This document shows positions 47,850-56,686 of a DNA stretch of 64,000 nucleotides, in pieces. Positions within the stretch are counted from its first letter, which is position 1. Each line of letters begins with the position of its first letter. Position numbers and translations under genes: made by a program. The notes below the pieces were generated by a model that was given only the letters and a program-made list of their open reading frames with translations, was not told the origin of the DNA and ran no database searches. Origin of the DNA: Mariniphaga sp. (lineage in GTDB: Bacteria > Bacteroidota > Bacteroidia > Bacteroidales > Prolixibacteraceae); NCBI GenBank assembly GCA_024636975.1, contig JAGXGA010000032.1:82466-146465 (forward strand), in the 5' to 3' direction.

Positions 47850-48122
47850 TTCCTATTTTTTAATTGCGACTAACATTCAAACGCAGCTTATTGAAAAGGG
47901 TTTAGAAAAAATCTTCCGTTTGGTTGAAAAAAGCTCTGCCATGCCTATGGGGTTAATCTTCATCCGTTATTGCTTGGTTATAAAGGTGCCAACTTAAGGG
48001 ATCTCAGCTGATTTCTGTTACTTCAAGAAGAGATTTTTGAGGCAAGTCTTCACATCATCCCTTATTTTTTTTAAATTGTAGGCCAATTGAACATATTTTG
48101 TTTAAACAAAACAGTTGACACC

Positions 48123-48980
48123 ATGAGAAAACCGTTAGAAGTTTACTATATCCGATTCAGGATTCCTTGTCACGTTGCATTATCCCGAATTGTTTTAAGC
48201 ATTGCGCTGGCTTTTTTACTGCTTTCTGAGATAAATGCACAACACCGTGATGTTCCTTTTGTTCCTACTCCTTATGAGACAGTTGAAGAAATGTTGAACA
48301 TTGCAAATGTGGGTCCGGGAGATTATGTAATCGATCTTGGTTCAGGAGATGGCCGTATTGTAATTGCAGCCGGGAAAAGAGGTGCCTTTGGACATGGTGT
48401 CGATATTGATCCCAAACGCATTAATGAAGCGCGCAAAAATGCAGAAAAAGCCGGGGTTGATGACAACGTATTATTTATTGAAGGAAACCTGTTTGAAACC
48501 GATTTCAGTAAGGCAACTGTAGTTACTATGTACCTCCTGAATTCGGTAAACATGAAACTGCGCCCGCATATGCTGGAAAAGCTGAAACCGGGAACCCGTA
48601 TAGTTTCCTATTATTTCAACATGAACGACTGGCAGCCCGATAAGCAGGTTCTTATTAACAACAGTGACGTTTACTATTGGGTTATTCCGGCCACAGTAAA
48701 AGGTAACTGGAGCTGGAAAAATAATAACCAGGATTTTACTATGAACGCATCACAGAAATTTCAAATAATTGAGATTGATCTTAAATCGGGAAATAAAACC
48801 ATGCAGGTAAATAATCCCAGTCTCTCGGGCAACAAAATCTGGTTTACTGTTGAGAACCCTGTTGAAAACACAAAATACGTTTATCATGGACGGGTGGATG
48901 GTAATAACATTTCGGGAACTGTGCAGATCAGGAATGGAGAAAACAGTTCAATTGAAACCTGGACTGCAACGCTGCAATAG
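48123..48980 (+). CDS. exported class I SAM-methyltransferase-like protein (copy 1)
   Basis: An N-terminal hydrophobic signal (cleavage near EINAQ) precedes VPFVPTPYETVEEML and a Rossmann methyltransferase domain with intact motif I VIDLGSGDGRIVI and motif II acid VDIDPKRI. The last 95 residues form a separate beta-rich domain. A second copy with the same layout lies at 52719-53579 in the opposite direction. The combination of an intact SAM site with an export signal is unusual because SAM is cytosolic, though a family with this layout is widespread. I use the ATG at 48123; a start at 48087 would add twelve residues before the signal. Confidence 0.8.
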   Translation: MRKPLEVYYIRFRIPCHVALSRIVLSIALAFLLLSEINAQHRDVPFVPTPYETVEEMLNIANVGPGDYVIDLGSGDGRIVIAAGKRGAFGHGVDIDPKRINEARKNAEKAGVDDNVLFIEGNLFETDFSKATVVTMYLLNSVNMKLRPHMLEKLKPGTRIVSYYFNMNDWQPDKQVLINNSDVYYWVIPATVKGNWSWKNNNQDFTMNASQKFQIIEIDLKSGNKTMQVNNPSLSGNKIWFTVENPVENTKYVYHGRVDGNNISGTVQIRNGENSSIETWTATLQ

Positions 48981-49006
48981 TTACTAAATCATTCTGCCTA
49001 ATTATA

Positions 49007-50356
49007 ATGACAAACAAAGGAAATCCTATAACAGGAAGCAGTCCGCTTCCCACTTTTACCACCATTAGTTCTGTAGCCGTTATTGTAGGTGTCGTAGTTG
49101 GAATTGGGATATTCAGGCTCCCTCCAATTGTAGCAGGTAATTCAGGCAACGGGTTGCAGTTTATACTTTTCTGGCTGGCCGGAGGGTTAATTTCCTTACT
49201 GGGAGCATTGTGTTATGCTGAGCTTGCCTCAGCCAATCCCGATTCGGGTGGCGAATATCACTTCCTGAGCAAAGCTTTTGGAAAACCGGTTGGTTTTTTG
49301 TTTACCTGGGGCAGAATGACAGTCATACAAACCGGTTCACTGGCTCTTGTTTCATTCATACTGGGCGATTATGCCACCCTGATCCTTGATCTTGGCAGGT
49401 TTAGTCCGGCCATATATGCTGCCATGACTGTAATTTTACTTACCGGGTTGAATATTATGGGAACCAGGCATTCAAGCAAAGTACAAATGATACTTACCTC
49501 GATAATAGTTTTTGTTATTGTTATTATATCAGCATCGGCTTTAATTTTTGTTCCTTCTGCCAGGGAGGCTGGTTTAACAGAAGGACCGGGGGTTGGTTTT
49601 TCCGGAGGGATGGCCGGTTCGGCCATGATATTTGTTCTGCTCACCTATGGTGGCTGGAATGAGGCAGCTTATTTGTCGGGGGAACTCATCAATGTCAAGA
49701 AAAATATGATCAGGGTGCTCATTGCAGGCATTGCAATTATCACAATGCTTTATCTGCTCATAAATATGGCCTATTTACATGTACTCGGACTGGAACAATT
49801 ACAGCAATCACAGACGGTAGGCGCCGATATAACAGAACCTGTATTTGGCACCGCAGGATCCTACATTGTTGGATTCATTATTATTTTTGCTGCTATTTCA
49901 ACAGCCAATGCAACTATCATTACCGGCGCCCGCACAAACTACGCACTGGGAAGGGATTTCAACCTGCTCCGCTTTATGGGCAAATGGAATTCAGAAAAGA
50001 ATTCTCCGGTTAATGCCTTGCTGGTACAGGGAACCATAGCACTGTTGCTCATTTTCTTTGGTGCATGGTCGAAACAGGCTGTTGAAACCATGGTCGATTA
50101 TACAGCCCCTGTATTCTGGCTGTTCCTGTTGCTGACAACTGCCAGCCTGTTTGTCTTCCGGCGAAAGTATGAGAGTAATGAAATTCCTTACAAAGTGCCG
50201 CTCTATCCGATAACTCCATTGCTGTTTATCGCAGCCTGTGGGTTTATGCTCTATTCAAGCCTTGCCTTCACAGGAACAGGTTCTCTTGTAGGTGCAGGTT
50301 TCCTGGTTCTGGGAATCCCTGTATACCTGATAACAATGAACAAAAATAAAAAGTAG
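49007..50356 (+). CDS. APC-family amino-acid permease
   Basis: An inner-membrane transporter with about 12 hydrophobic segments in 449 residues. It has the APC signature VVGIGIFRLPP in TM1, GALCYAELASANPDSGGEY in TM2-3 and GGWNEAAYLSGEL in TM6. It most likely exchanges or imports an amino acid or polyamine; the substrate is not readable. It begins 26 bases after the exported methyltransferase-like gene, so the two may be co-transcribed. Confidence 0.9.
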   Translation: MTNKGNPITGSSPLPTFTTISSVAVIVGVVVGIGIFRLPPIVAGNSGNGLQFILFWLAGGLISLLGALCYAELASANPDSGGEYHFLSKAFGKPVGFLFTWGRMTVIQTGSLALVSFILGDYATLILDLGRFSPAIYAAMTVILLTGLNIMGTRHSSKVQMILTSIIVFVIVIISASALIFVPSAREAGLTEGPGVGFSGGMAGSAMIFVLLTYGGWNEAAYLSGELINVKKNMIRVLIAGIAIITMLYLLINMAYLHVLGLEQLQQSQTVGADITEPVFGTAGSYIVGFIIIFAAISTANATIITGARTNYALGRDFNLLRFMGKWNSEKNSPVNALLVQGTIALLLIFFGAWSKQAVETMVDYTAPVFWLFLLLTTASLFVFRRKYESNEIPYKVPLYPITPLLFIAACGFMLYSSLAFTGTGSLVGAGFLVLGIPVYLITMNKNKK

Positions 50357-50382
50357 AAATTGTTGTTGGCCTGGCTCACTAA

Positions 50383-51120
50383 TTATTTGCTTTTATAAGC
50401 CTCCACCAAATTAATTGTATGACTGAGCAGTTCAGTACCTCCGGCGTCTCCATGCCCCGGAATAACAATGCCAATATCACTGTAGCTATTCATCAGCTTT
50501 TTTACTGTAATATCCCATTCCTCCGTTACAGCATCCGATAAGTTACCTAACCCTGTTGAATTCAATGATTTTATCAGACAACCACCAAAAAGAATCTTCT
50601 GGTCAGGAAGCCAAACAATGATATTATCAAACGAATGACCCGGTCCAAAATACCGGCACTCAATCTTTTCACCATGGAAATCGAAAACGTGGGTTGTAGA
50701 AAAAGATTCAGCTGGTATGGGCAGCCTCAACTCCCTGCATTTGTCGACTGTAAGTTTATTACCTAAAGACTTAATACCAACACTTTGCAGATACCCAAGG
50801 CCTCCCATACAGTCGCTGTGAGAATGCCCCACAATGACTTCTTCAACTATAACTGACAAGTTGTCCTTCAGCCATAACACCAGCCTTTTTGTTTTTTTAT
50901 TGTCCATTGGCGTATCCACCAAAAGTGCCCTACCCGATCGCACTAATATAATTCCATTCGATGAAAATCTGCCATAAGTTTCATCGTTGTCCCAGGTTAC
51001 ATGCATGAACACTGAATCACGAAGATGTACAAGCTGGATGTCTTTATCAATATGCAGTACCTGTGCCGGTGCATGTAAAACAATTATATTAAAAATCGCT
51101 ATAAAAATTAACCGGCTCAT
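50383..51120 (-). CDS. subclass B1 metallo-beta-lactamase
   Basis: A secreted zinc hydrolase of 245 residues with signal peptide (cleavage near HAPAQ). All B1 ligands are present: H99, H101 and D103 in GHSHSD; H162 in FGPGHSFDN; C181 in FGGCLIKS; H223 in IPGHGD. K184 and N193 (GLGNLSDA) match the residues that hold the beta-lactam carboxylate in BcII, CcrA and IMP enzymes. The Cys ligand and the lysine three residues after it separate this from glyoxalase-type proteins of the same fold. The enzyme is expected to hydrolyse penicillins, cephalosporins and carbapenems in the periplasm, but activity and expression are unknown. It lies alone on the - strand with no mobile element visible, so it looks chromosomal and intrinsic. 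Confidence 0.88.
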   Translation of the reverse strand: MSRLIFIAIFNIIVLHAPAQVLHIDKDIQLVHLRDSVFMHVTWDNDETYGRFSSNGIILVRSGRALLVDTPMDNKKTKRLVLWLKDNLSVIVEEVIVGHSHSDCMGGLGYLQSVGIKSLGNKLTVDKCRELRLPIPAESFSTTHVFDFHGEKIECRYFGPGHSFDNIIVWLPDQKILFGGCLIKSLNSTGLGNLSDAVTEEWDITVKKLMNSYSDIGIVIPGHGDAGGTELLSHTINLVEAYKSK

Positions 51121-51362
51121 AATTTTTTTAATTTATATCCTGCTGTGCTTTTGCCACTCAGTTTTTATCCACAATTACTTCCATTACTTACAGACATAAA
51201 TTTATATATAATAATCTGAAGTTTAATACCAGTGTAAAAACATTATTATTGCAACCTGCAAAAATAATCTCTCATTATACTCTAACTTCAGGTATTTCCT
51301 GTTGGTATCGTTTTTGTTAACCATAGATTCTTATTACAGAAAGAAATAACACCAAAGAAAGA

Positions 51363-52679
51363 ATGCACAAAAATATACTGTACTTCACCATCCTCATGTT
51401 TATTTTATCAGGATGTAAAAATGTTCAACAAGGATTATTTACAAAACAATCTCCTCACGAAGAGTATGAAGCGAATTTAGAAGAGGCAGGCTTAAATAAT
51501 TATAGGCTGGGTCATAACTGGCTGCATGCTGCCAGCACAGGCCTTTCGAACCCCGTTGATGTAGAAATCCCCTTTTCCGAAGCACTAATTTTTGATTTCA
51601 AAAATGCTCCAGCCGCCACTTATAAATTACTCCTGAAGGAAGGACAAAATCTGCATATACTTGTTGAGCCGGAGCAACTTGATACATCCCATATCTTTCT
51701 CGACCTTTTTCGCAACAACAATGATGAAGCTGAACGGATAGCCTATGCAAAAAAAGATTCTCTCAGGCTAAACTATAAAATCAAAAGAGATGGAGAATAC
51801 CTAATCAGAATTCAGCCTGAATTAATGACACAAGGTTTGTTTACAATTTACCTGTTTACAAATGCCTCATTGGATTTCCCCGTTCCTGATAAAGATTTCA
51901 CTTCCATATCCAGTTTTTTTGGCGATCCGAGGGAAGGCGGAAACAGAAACCATGAAGGCGTTGATGTGTTTGCCCCACGTGGTACCCCCGTCCTGGCAGT
52001 AAGCCCGGGAAGGATTGTGCGCACAGGCACTAACAGGCTGGGCGGCAAAGTGATATGGGCAAATGACACAGAGAGAGGTTACAATTACTATTATGCACAC
52101 CTCGATTCGCAACTTGTAAAACCTGGTATGCGGGTGAGTACCGGCGACACATTAGGGTTAATCGGCAATACAGGCAATGCGATAACAACGCCTCCCCACC
52201 TGCATTTTGGAATTTATGCTTACGGACGCCGCAGCATTGATCCCTATGTCTTCTTTCACCGGACTGAAATGCCGGTAACCGATTCAGTTCAAATTAGCCA
52301 ACTTGCCGGTAAATGGACAACAACAACTGCACCTCAGACTAATTTCAGGACTGCTCCGGCAATTGCTGTTAATGTGGACACAGTGCTGACAGCCAATACA
52401 CCATTACTGGTAAAAGGTATTGCAGGTGAATGGCTTCGGGTGGAACTTCCCGAAGGTAAAGATGGATTTGTATATGAGTCGCTGGTAAAGCCCATTGATC
52501 AGGCCATTCATAAGTACCAGGCAGCGGAAAAGAAAATAATCAGGATCAGGCCAACGGCAAGCTCACCTGCAAAGGGATTTGCTGATACAGATGAACCAAT
52601 AGCAGTTTATAACGAATACAATTCCTGGCAACTGGTGCTGTACGGAAATGAATTCGGCTGGATTGAGGCCGGATCATGA
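51363..52679 (+). CDS. M23-family peptidase lipoprotein with C-terminal SH3-like domain
   Basis: A lipoprotein (lipobox LSGC) with an N-terminal beta domain, a LytM/M23 zinc peptidase domain near residues 175-300 (NHEGVDVFAPRGTPV with the first His/Asp ligands, HLHFGIY with the HxH ligand) and a C-terminal SH3-like domain (FRTAPAIAVNVDTVL, WLRVELPEGKDGFVYE). All expected zinc ligands are visible, so the enzyme can be active. It probably cleaves peptidoglycan cross-links at the envelope. It is divergent from the B1 beta-lactamase across a 242-base gap. Confidence 0.9.
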   Translation: MHKNILYFTILMFILSGCKNVQQGLFTKQSPHEEYEANLEEAGLNNYRLGHNWLHAASTGLSNPVDVEIPFSEALIFDFKNAPAATYKLLLKEGQNLHILVEPEQLDTSHIFLDLFRNNNDEAERIAYAKKDSLRLNYKIKRDGEYLIRIQPELMTQGLFTIYLFTNASLDFPVPDKDFTSISSFFGDPREGGNRNHEGVDVFAPRGTPVLAVSPGRIVRTGTNRLGGKVIWANDTERGYNYYYAHLDSQLVKPGMRVSTGDTLGLIGNTGNAITTPPHLHFGIYAYGRRSIDPYVFFHRTEMPVTDSVQISQLAGKWTTTTAPQTNFRTAPAIAVNVDTVLTANTPLLVKGIAGEWLRVELPEGKDGFVYESLVKPIDQAIHKYQAAEKKIIRIRPTASSPAKGFADTDEPIAVYNEYNSWQLVLYGNEFGWIEAGS

Positions 52680-52718
52680 TACAAGTCTATTCCCTCCCGG
52701 AAACAGAAATTTCAGCTG

Positions 52719-53579
52719 TTAATTCCCATTAAGAGCAGTCCATTTTTCAACGGTGGTTTTGTCCCCGTTATGAATCTGAACAATGCCGGCAATTCTGTCA
52801 TCTTCAATCCTGCCACTAAAATTGTACTTATTACCACTGGAAGAATCTTCTGCACTAAAACTGATACGGTCGCCCGAAAGCTTACTCTCTTCAACTGTCA
52901 GCGATGAGTTACCCGATTTAAGATTGAGATCAACTTCCTGAAACTCCTGATCCACATTCATTGTAAAGCGTTTGCCGTTAGCCTGCCAGCTCCATTCGCC
53001 GTCTGCTTTTGCAGGAATCTCCCAAAAATAAATATTGCTGTGATTGACATTAAACTGGTCGTCAGCTTTCCACTCATTCATATTGAAACTGTGAGAAACG
53101 ACACGTGTCCCAGGCTCAAGAATTTCAAGAATCTTTGGCCGAAGTTTTAAATTTACACTATTCAGCAGATACATTGTAAGCACGCTTGCCTGGCTAAAGT
53201 CAGTTTCAAATATGTTTCCCTCTACAAATACCACCATATCCTCCACACCGGCTTCCCTGGCATTGGCATTTGCTTCACGAATGCGTTGCGGGTCAATATC
53301 TACTCCATGTGCAAAAGCACCTCGTTTTGCTGCAGCAATTACAATGCGGCCATCTCCCGAACCCAAATCAATAACATAATCGCCAGGTCCTACATCAGCT
53401 GCATCAAGCATTTTCTCAACTACTTCGTTTGGCGTTGGAACATAAGGAACATCTCGTTTTTGAGCATCAACAACTGATTGTAATCCCAACATGAATAGCC
53501 CAAGAACAAGTAAAGAAAACAAATCGCTTTTTAAATGTTTAATGAAACGATGATAATGAGGACCTGAAGATTTTTTCAT
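52719..53579 (-). CDS. exported class I SAM-methyltransferase-like protein (copy 2)
   Basis: Paralogue of the gene at 48123-48980, with the same order: signal region (LQSVVDAQ), VPYVPTPNEVVEKML, intact motif I VIDLGSGDGRIVI, VDIDPQRI, then a C-terminal beta-rich domain ending in EKWTAL. Much of the Rossmann part is identical between the two copies (YVIDLGSGDGRIVIAA, MYLLNSVN), while the C-terminal domains differ more. The ATG at 53579 is chosen; a start at 53618 adds thirteen residues. It is transcribed away from the M23 gene. Confidence 0.8.
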   Translation of the reverse strand: MKKSSGPHYHRFIKHLKSDLFSLLVLGLFMLGLQSVVDAQKRDVPYVPTPNEVVEKMLDAADVGPGDYVIDLGSGDGRIVIAAAKRGAFAHGVDIDPQRIREANANAREAGVEDMVVFVEGNIFETDFSQASVLTMYLLNSVNLKLRPKILEILEPGTRVVSHSFNMNEWKADDQFNVNHSNIYFWEIPAKADGEWSWQANGKRFTMNVDQEFQEVDLNLKSGNSSLTVEESKLSGDRISFSAEDSSSGNKYNFSGRIEDDRIAGIVQIHNGDKTTVEKWTALNGN

Positions 53580-53715
53580 AATATTATTTATTAATGTGTT
53601 AATGTGTAAAATTTCCAAATTAAAATAGAGGTTATTAATCCAATTGTGTCATCTGTTTTCAACTTCACAACTCAATCAATCCTTTTATACTGGCACATCA
53701 ATGACAGATTCCAGA

Positions 53716-53916
53716 CTATTCTTCTTCAAACTTAATAACCTTAACCGGACAATTTTTTGCCGCTTCCTTTATACAACCCTCATTTAAATCAAAAACGGCA
53801 TCATCTTCAATAAATGCTTCACCAAAATCGCTGAGCCCAAATACTTCAGGACATATTTCATTGCAGTAACCTGCTGCAATACACCCTTCTTCAATCCATA
53901 CGTTCTTAATTTTCAT
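53716..53916 (-). CDS. small monocluster ferredoxin with a missing fourth ligand
   Basis: A 66-residue electron carrier of the single-cluster ferredoxin type. Cysteines at 12, 18, 22, 48 and 56 line up with those of Pyrococcus furiosus ferredoxin (11, 17, 21, 48, 56). In that protein C11, D14, C17 and C56 hold the cluster and C21-C48 form a disulfide. The position of D14 is Ala15 here (GCIAAGYC), so the cluster would have only three protein ligands, as in [3Fe-4S] ferredoxins. The redox partner is unknown; neighbours give no hint. Confidence 0.85.
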   Translation of the reverse strand: MKIKNVWIEEGCIAAGYCNEICPEVFGLSDFGEAFIEDDAVFDLNEGCIKEAAKNCPVKVIKFEEE

Positions 53917-54127
53917 AAAAACAAACTATCTGTTTTTCATAACCTTTGGCAGCTACTTTTTGTTCAATGTAATTCTTATCTTCAAACCTTCTAAATTTAC
54001 CAGAACACACTGTTGCATAGCAGCGAATGCTCATTTTATAATTTTCTTTATCAACATTCCATTTTATATTAACCAGGCTTGCCCTTTATGCAAATGAACT
54101 TCAATAAAAAATTGCAGAGTTCAAAAA

Positions 54128-54394
54128 TTAAGGGGTTGGATGTAAGGTTATCGTGCTGAGAACTCTTAAAAGACAACCGGAATCATTAATCACAGGGACA
54201 TAAAGAGAACCTTCTTCCATTTCAACATCCAGCTTAAATGGCCTGCCACAATGAATAAGAAATTCACATTCCTTTAAAAAAATAGACATTTGTACTGGAT
54301 TATCCGGGTCAATGGAAAATATTTCTAACGTATCTACGGTTTTAAGACTTGTGCTGATAAGTGGTGGAGTATGCTTAGGTCGGGGTAAATCCAA
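54128..54394 (-). CDS. hypothetical protein, possibly tail of a frameshifted gene
   Basis: An 88-residue frame starting from a TTG, with no family I recognise. It follows the gene at 54400-54858 by five bases in a different reading frame. Its frame stays open upstream of the TTG across the end of the neighbouring gene (SGRNYFVKLLDL), so the two may be one gene split by a frameshift rather than two genes. No signal or membrane segment is visible. Confidence 0.35.
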   Translation of the reverse strand: MDLPRPKHTPPLISTSLKTVDTLEIFSIDPDNPVQMSIFLKECEFLIHCGRPFKLDVEMEEGSLYVPVINDSGCLLRVLSTITLHPTP

Positions 54395-54399
54395 TAATT

Positions 54400-54858
54400 T
54401 TACAAAATAATTTCTGCCAGAAATTTTAGGGTAATATCACATCCTAAAAAATCAAGGCCACCTAAAATTCCAACTGTTTTCATGCGGAAAGTTTTGTCAC
54501 CTGGAAAACTAAAGAGGAGAAAATTTCCCTGCTTGTCGTATTTACGTAATATATATCTTCGATATGACCAAACAGATATAAGAATAATAAATACCAAACT
54601 GAAATTAACTTCACTTTTTTCAAACACTTTAAGCAGGAAATTACAATATACTTGCCTTACCTTTATGTAAACAGTTTTTACCACCCTATCCGGAGAATAT
54701 ATATTTGAATTCAATTCATGTTCAGAAGATAAAAAAAGAATGTTTTTATTAAAGATAGTTTTGTAATGAGGCATACCCTTAGCCGGGCTTACTAAACATA
54801 CCATGCTTAGCGAAAAAATTAATAATAAACTTTCAAATCCTGAAAAACATCTTTTCAT
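54400..54858 (-). CDS. hypothetical exported/membrane protein
   Basis: A 152-residue protein with an N-terminal signal-like segment (LLLIFSLSMVCLVSPAKG), then a second hydrophobic segment near residue 85-97 (FSLVFIILISVWSY) followed by basic residues. I do not recognise a family. It is expected to be membrane-anchored. It may continue in the following 88-residue frame by a frameshift. It is divergent from the exported peroxiredoxin gene. Confidence 0.5.
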   Translation of the reverse strand: MKRCFSGFESLLLIFSLSMVCLVSPAKGMPHYKTIFNKNILFLSSEHELNSNIYSPDRVVKTVYIKVRQVYCNFLLKVFEKSEVNFSLVFIILISVWSYRRYILRKYDKQGNFLLFSFPGDKTFRMKTVGILGGLDFLGCDITLKFLAEIIL

Positions 54859-55236
54859 GAAAGGATTTTTTTTAGACCCCAGACAAGTTACAAAATTTTC
54901 TACTATTCTAAAGTTCTAAAATTACGACATTTAACGAAAAATGAATTTTAAAATATGTTGTTCAAAAAAAACAGGTGTAAAATGTTAAAGAATATTAACA
55001 AGTCCTTATATATTCTTTTATCAAATATTTAACTTATTGTCATAAAGACAAAAAAGCTTTGTGTTGATGCGTGTTCCAATTCGAAAAAATACCTAAATGT
55101 CAAAAATTCAATTACATTTCCGGTTATTAAAAAAACAAACAAAACCAGTTATTTTTTGATCTTTTATAAAAGGTAGTGTAAGTTATCCTGCTCTTCGTAA
55201 TTTGCATAAGAATTTAAAACATAAAAACATAAAAAA
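54859..55236. other. A/T-rich divergent gap before the peroxiredoxin gene
   Basis: This stretch is strongly A/T-rich with no coding signal. It presumably holds the promoters of the divergent genes on both sides; I could not pick a clear -33/-7 pair. Confidence 0.45.
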
Positions 55237-55968
55237 ATGAAAACGAAATTATTCTTGACCATGTTAACAGCAGTATTAATTTTTGGCAATGCTGCCGCTG
55301 AAGGAAATAAAATTCCATTAATCGGGTCCAAAGCACCATCCTTTACATTAAATTCCACAAATGGGCAAATTACCTTCCCTGAAGAATTCGGAGACAGCTG
55401 GAAAATTTTATTCAGTCACCCGCAGGACTTTACACCTGTGTGTACTTCAGAACTTCTTGAGTTGGCCTATTATCAAAAAGATTTTGAAGAGATGGGGGTA
55501 GAAATTGCCGTTATCTCAACCGATGAAGTTAAAATTCATCATAACTGGAAACTACATCTTGAAGATCTGGATTACAAGCAACGTGGGAAACAGGTAATCC
55601 AGTTTCCGATTCTCGAAGATTTAAATGCTAACGTCTCCCGACAATACGGTATGCTTCATGAGCCGACCAGCACTACACGCGACATCCGGGGTGTTTTTAT
55701 AATCGATTCAAAAAACGTCATTCGGGCTATGAATTTTTATCCGATGGAAGTGGGTCGTAGCATTGAAGAAATAAAAAGATTGGTGGTAGCTTTAAAAACT
55801 ACTGATAAGGAAAAAGTATTAACTCCTGCCGACTGGAAATCAGGTGATGATTTGTTGATACCATATTTTCCCTACACAGCGGATCAGCTTACAGAAAATC
55901 CGGAAATTAAAGATCAATACTACAACGTGGGAGATAAGTTGTGGTTCAGAAAAACAGTCAAGGAATAG
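55237..55968 (+). CDS. exported 1-Cys peroxiredoxin (Prx6-like)
   Basis: Reduces hydrogen peroxide and organic peroxides. The peroxidatic Cys69 is in DFTPVCTSEL, and the Prx6-type extended C-terminal domain follows (TPADWKSGDDLLIPYFPY). No second Cys is present, so it works as a 1-Cys enzyme needing an external reductant. Residues 1-22 form a cleavable signal peptide (FGNAAAEG), which is unusual because members of this group are normally cytosolic. It stands alone with its own terminator. Confidence 0.9.
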   Translation: MKTKLFLTMLTAVLIFGNAAAEGNKIPLIGSKAPSFTLNSTNGQITFPEEFGDSWKILFSHPQDFTPVCTSELLELAYYQKDFEEMGVEIAVISTDEVKIHHNWKLHLEDLDYKQRGKQVIQFPILEDLNANVSRQYGMLHEPTSTTRDIRGVFIIDSKNVIRAMNFYPMEVGRSIEEIKRLVVALKTTDKEKVLTPADWKSGDDLLIPYFPYTADQLTENPEIKDQYYNVGDKLWFRKTVKE

Positions 55969-55996
55969 CTAAAGCACCTCAATAATTAAACAGCAG

Positions 55997-56031
55997 AAAG
56001 CTGTCCAATTTTTAAGTTGGGCAGCTTTTAT
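55997..56031 (+). terminator. intrinsic terminator after the peroxiredoxin gene
   Basis: AAAGCTGTCCAA pairs with TTGGGCAGCTTT (one G-T wobble) around an eight-base loop, then T-rich sequence. It lies 28 bases after the stop codon. Confidence 0.75.
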
Positions 56032-56044
56032 ATTTTAAATGGGT

Positions 56045-56467
56045 CTAACCAGTCATCCGAAGACTGGCATGATCCATTTTCAAAAGCAGAAAACTAAAAA
56101 CTATAAGAAGTAGCCCTGTCGCATAACATGAATAATGCATAACCGGCATAAAGAAATCCTTGCTGATTAATAACTGAATACTAAGCCATCCTATTAAAAC
56201 ACACCCTTGCAGCAACAAGAGCCATTTAAAATAACTTTTTCTCAATAAAAGGAAAATCAGTATAAACAGGGGAAATAACCCATTTACAATAAGCAAGATC
56301 ACACCAGGTATTAAATAAGATTTAAATGGAGTACTGCTTAAAAGGTCAACCGATAGAAAAAATTTGCCCCCACTGGGGTCGGATATAAAGATCCAGCTGC
56401 CATAGAGTGCTCCGGCACTAAGGTTTAACAGCAAAATAACTACTAATACCTTAACGATTTTTTTCAT
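56045..56467 (-). CDS. small four-helix membrane protein, unknown function
   Basis: A 140-residue protein with four clear hydrophobic segments (near residues 5-27, 52-74, 80-100 and 112-130) and no recognisable motif. It is an inner-membrane protein by composition. It is convergent with the peroxiredoxin gene, whose terminator may serve both directions. I do not recognise a family. Confidence 0.65.
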   Translation of the reverse strand: MKKIVKVLVVILLLNLSAGALYGSWIFISDPSGGKFFLSVDLLSSTPFKSYLIPGVILLIVNGLFPLFILIFLLLRKSYFKWLLLLQGCVLIGWLSIQLLISKDFFMPVMHYSCYATGLLLIVFSFLLLKMDHASLRMTG

Positions 56468-56686
56468 AACAGAAGGCTTTTAAAAGTTTTTCCTTAAAAG
56501 GGCAACCAAAAGTAAAATCAGGTGATATTTTAATAAAATTAATGTGTCTGAAAAAATAGTGTGTGATTACATGTAGTGAACTTAAAATCTAATTTTCTAT
56601 TAAATTTTGGATCAAATCTTCTTTAACCACTAATTTGTAAAAAACTATTCATCGGCGGAATTGTTAATTATTGACTGAACAACATT

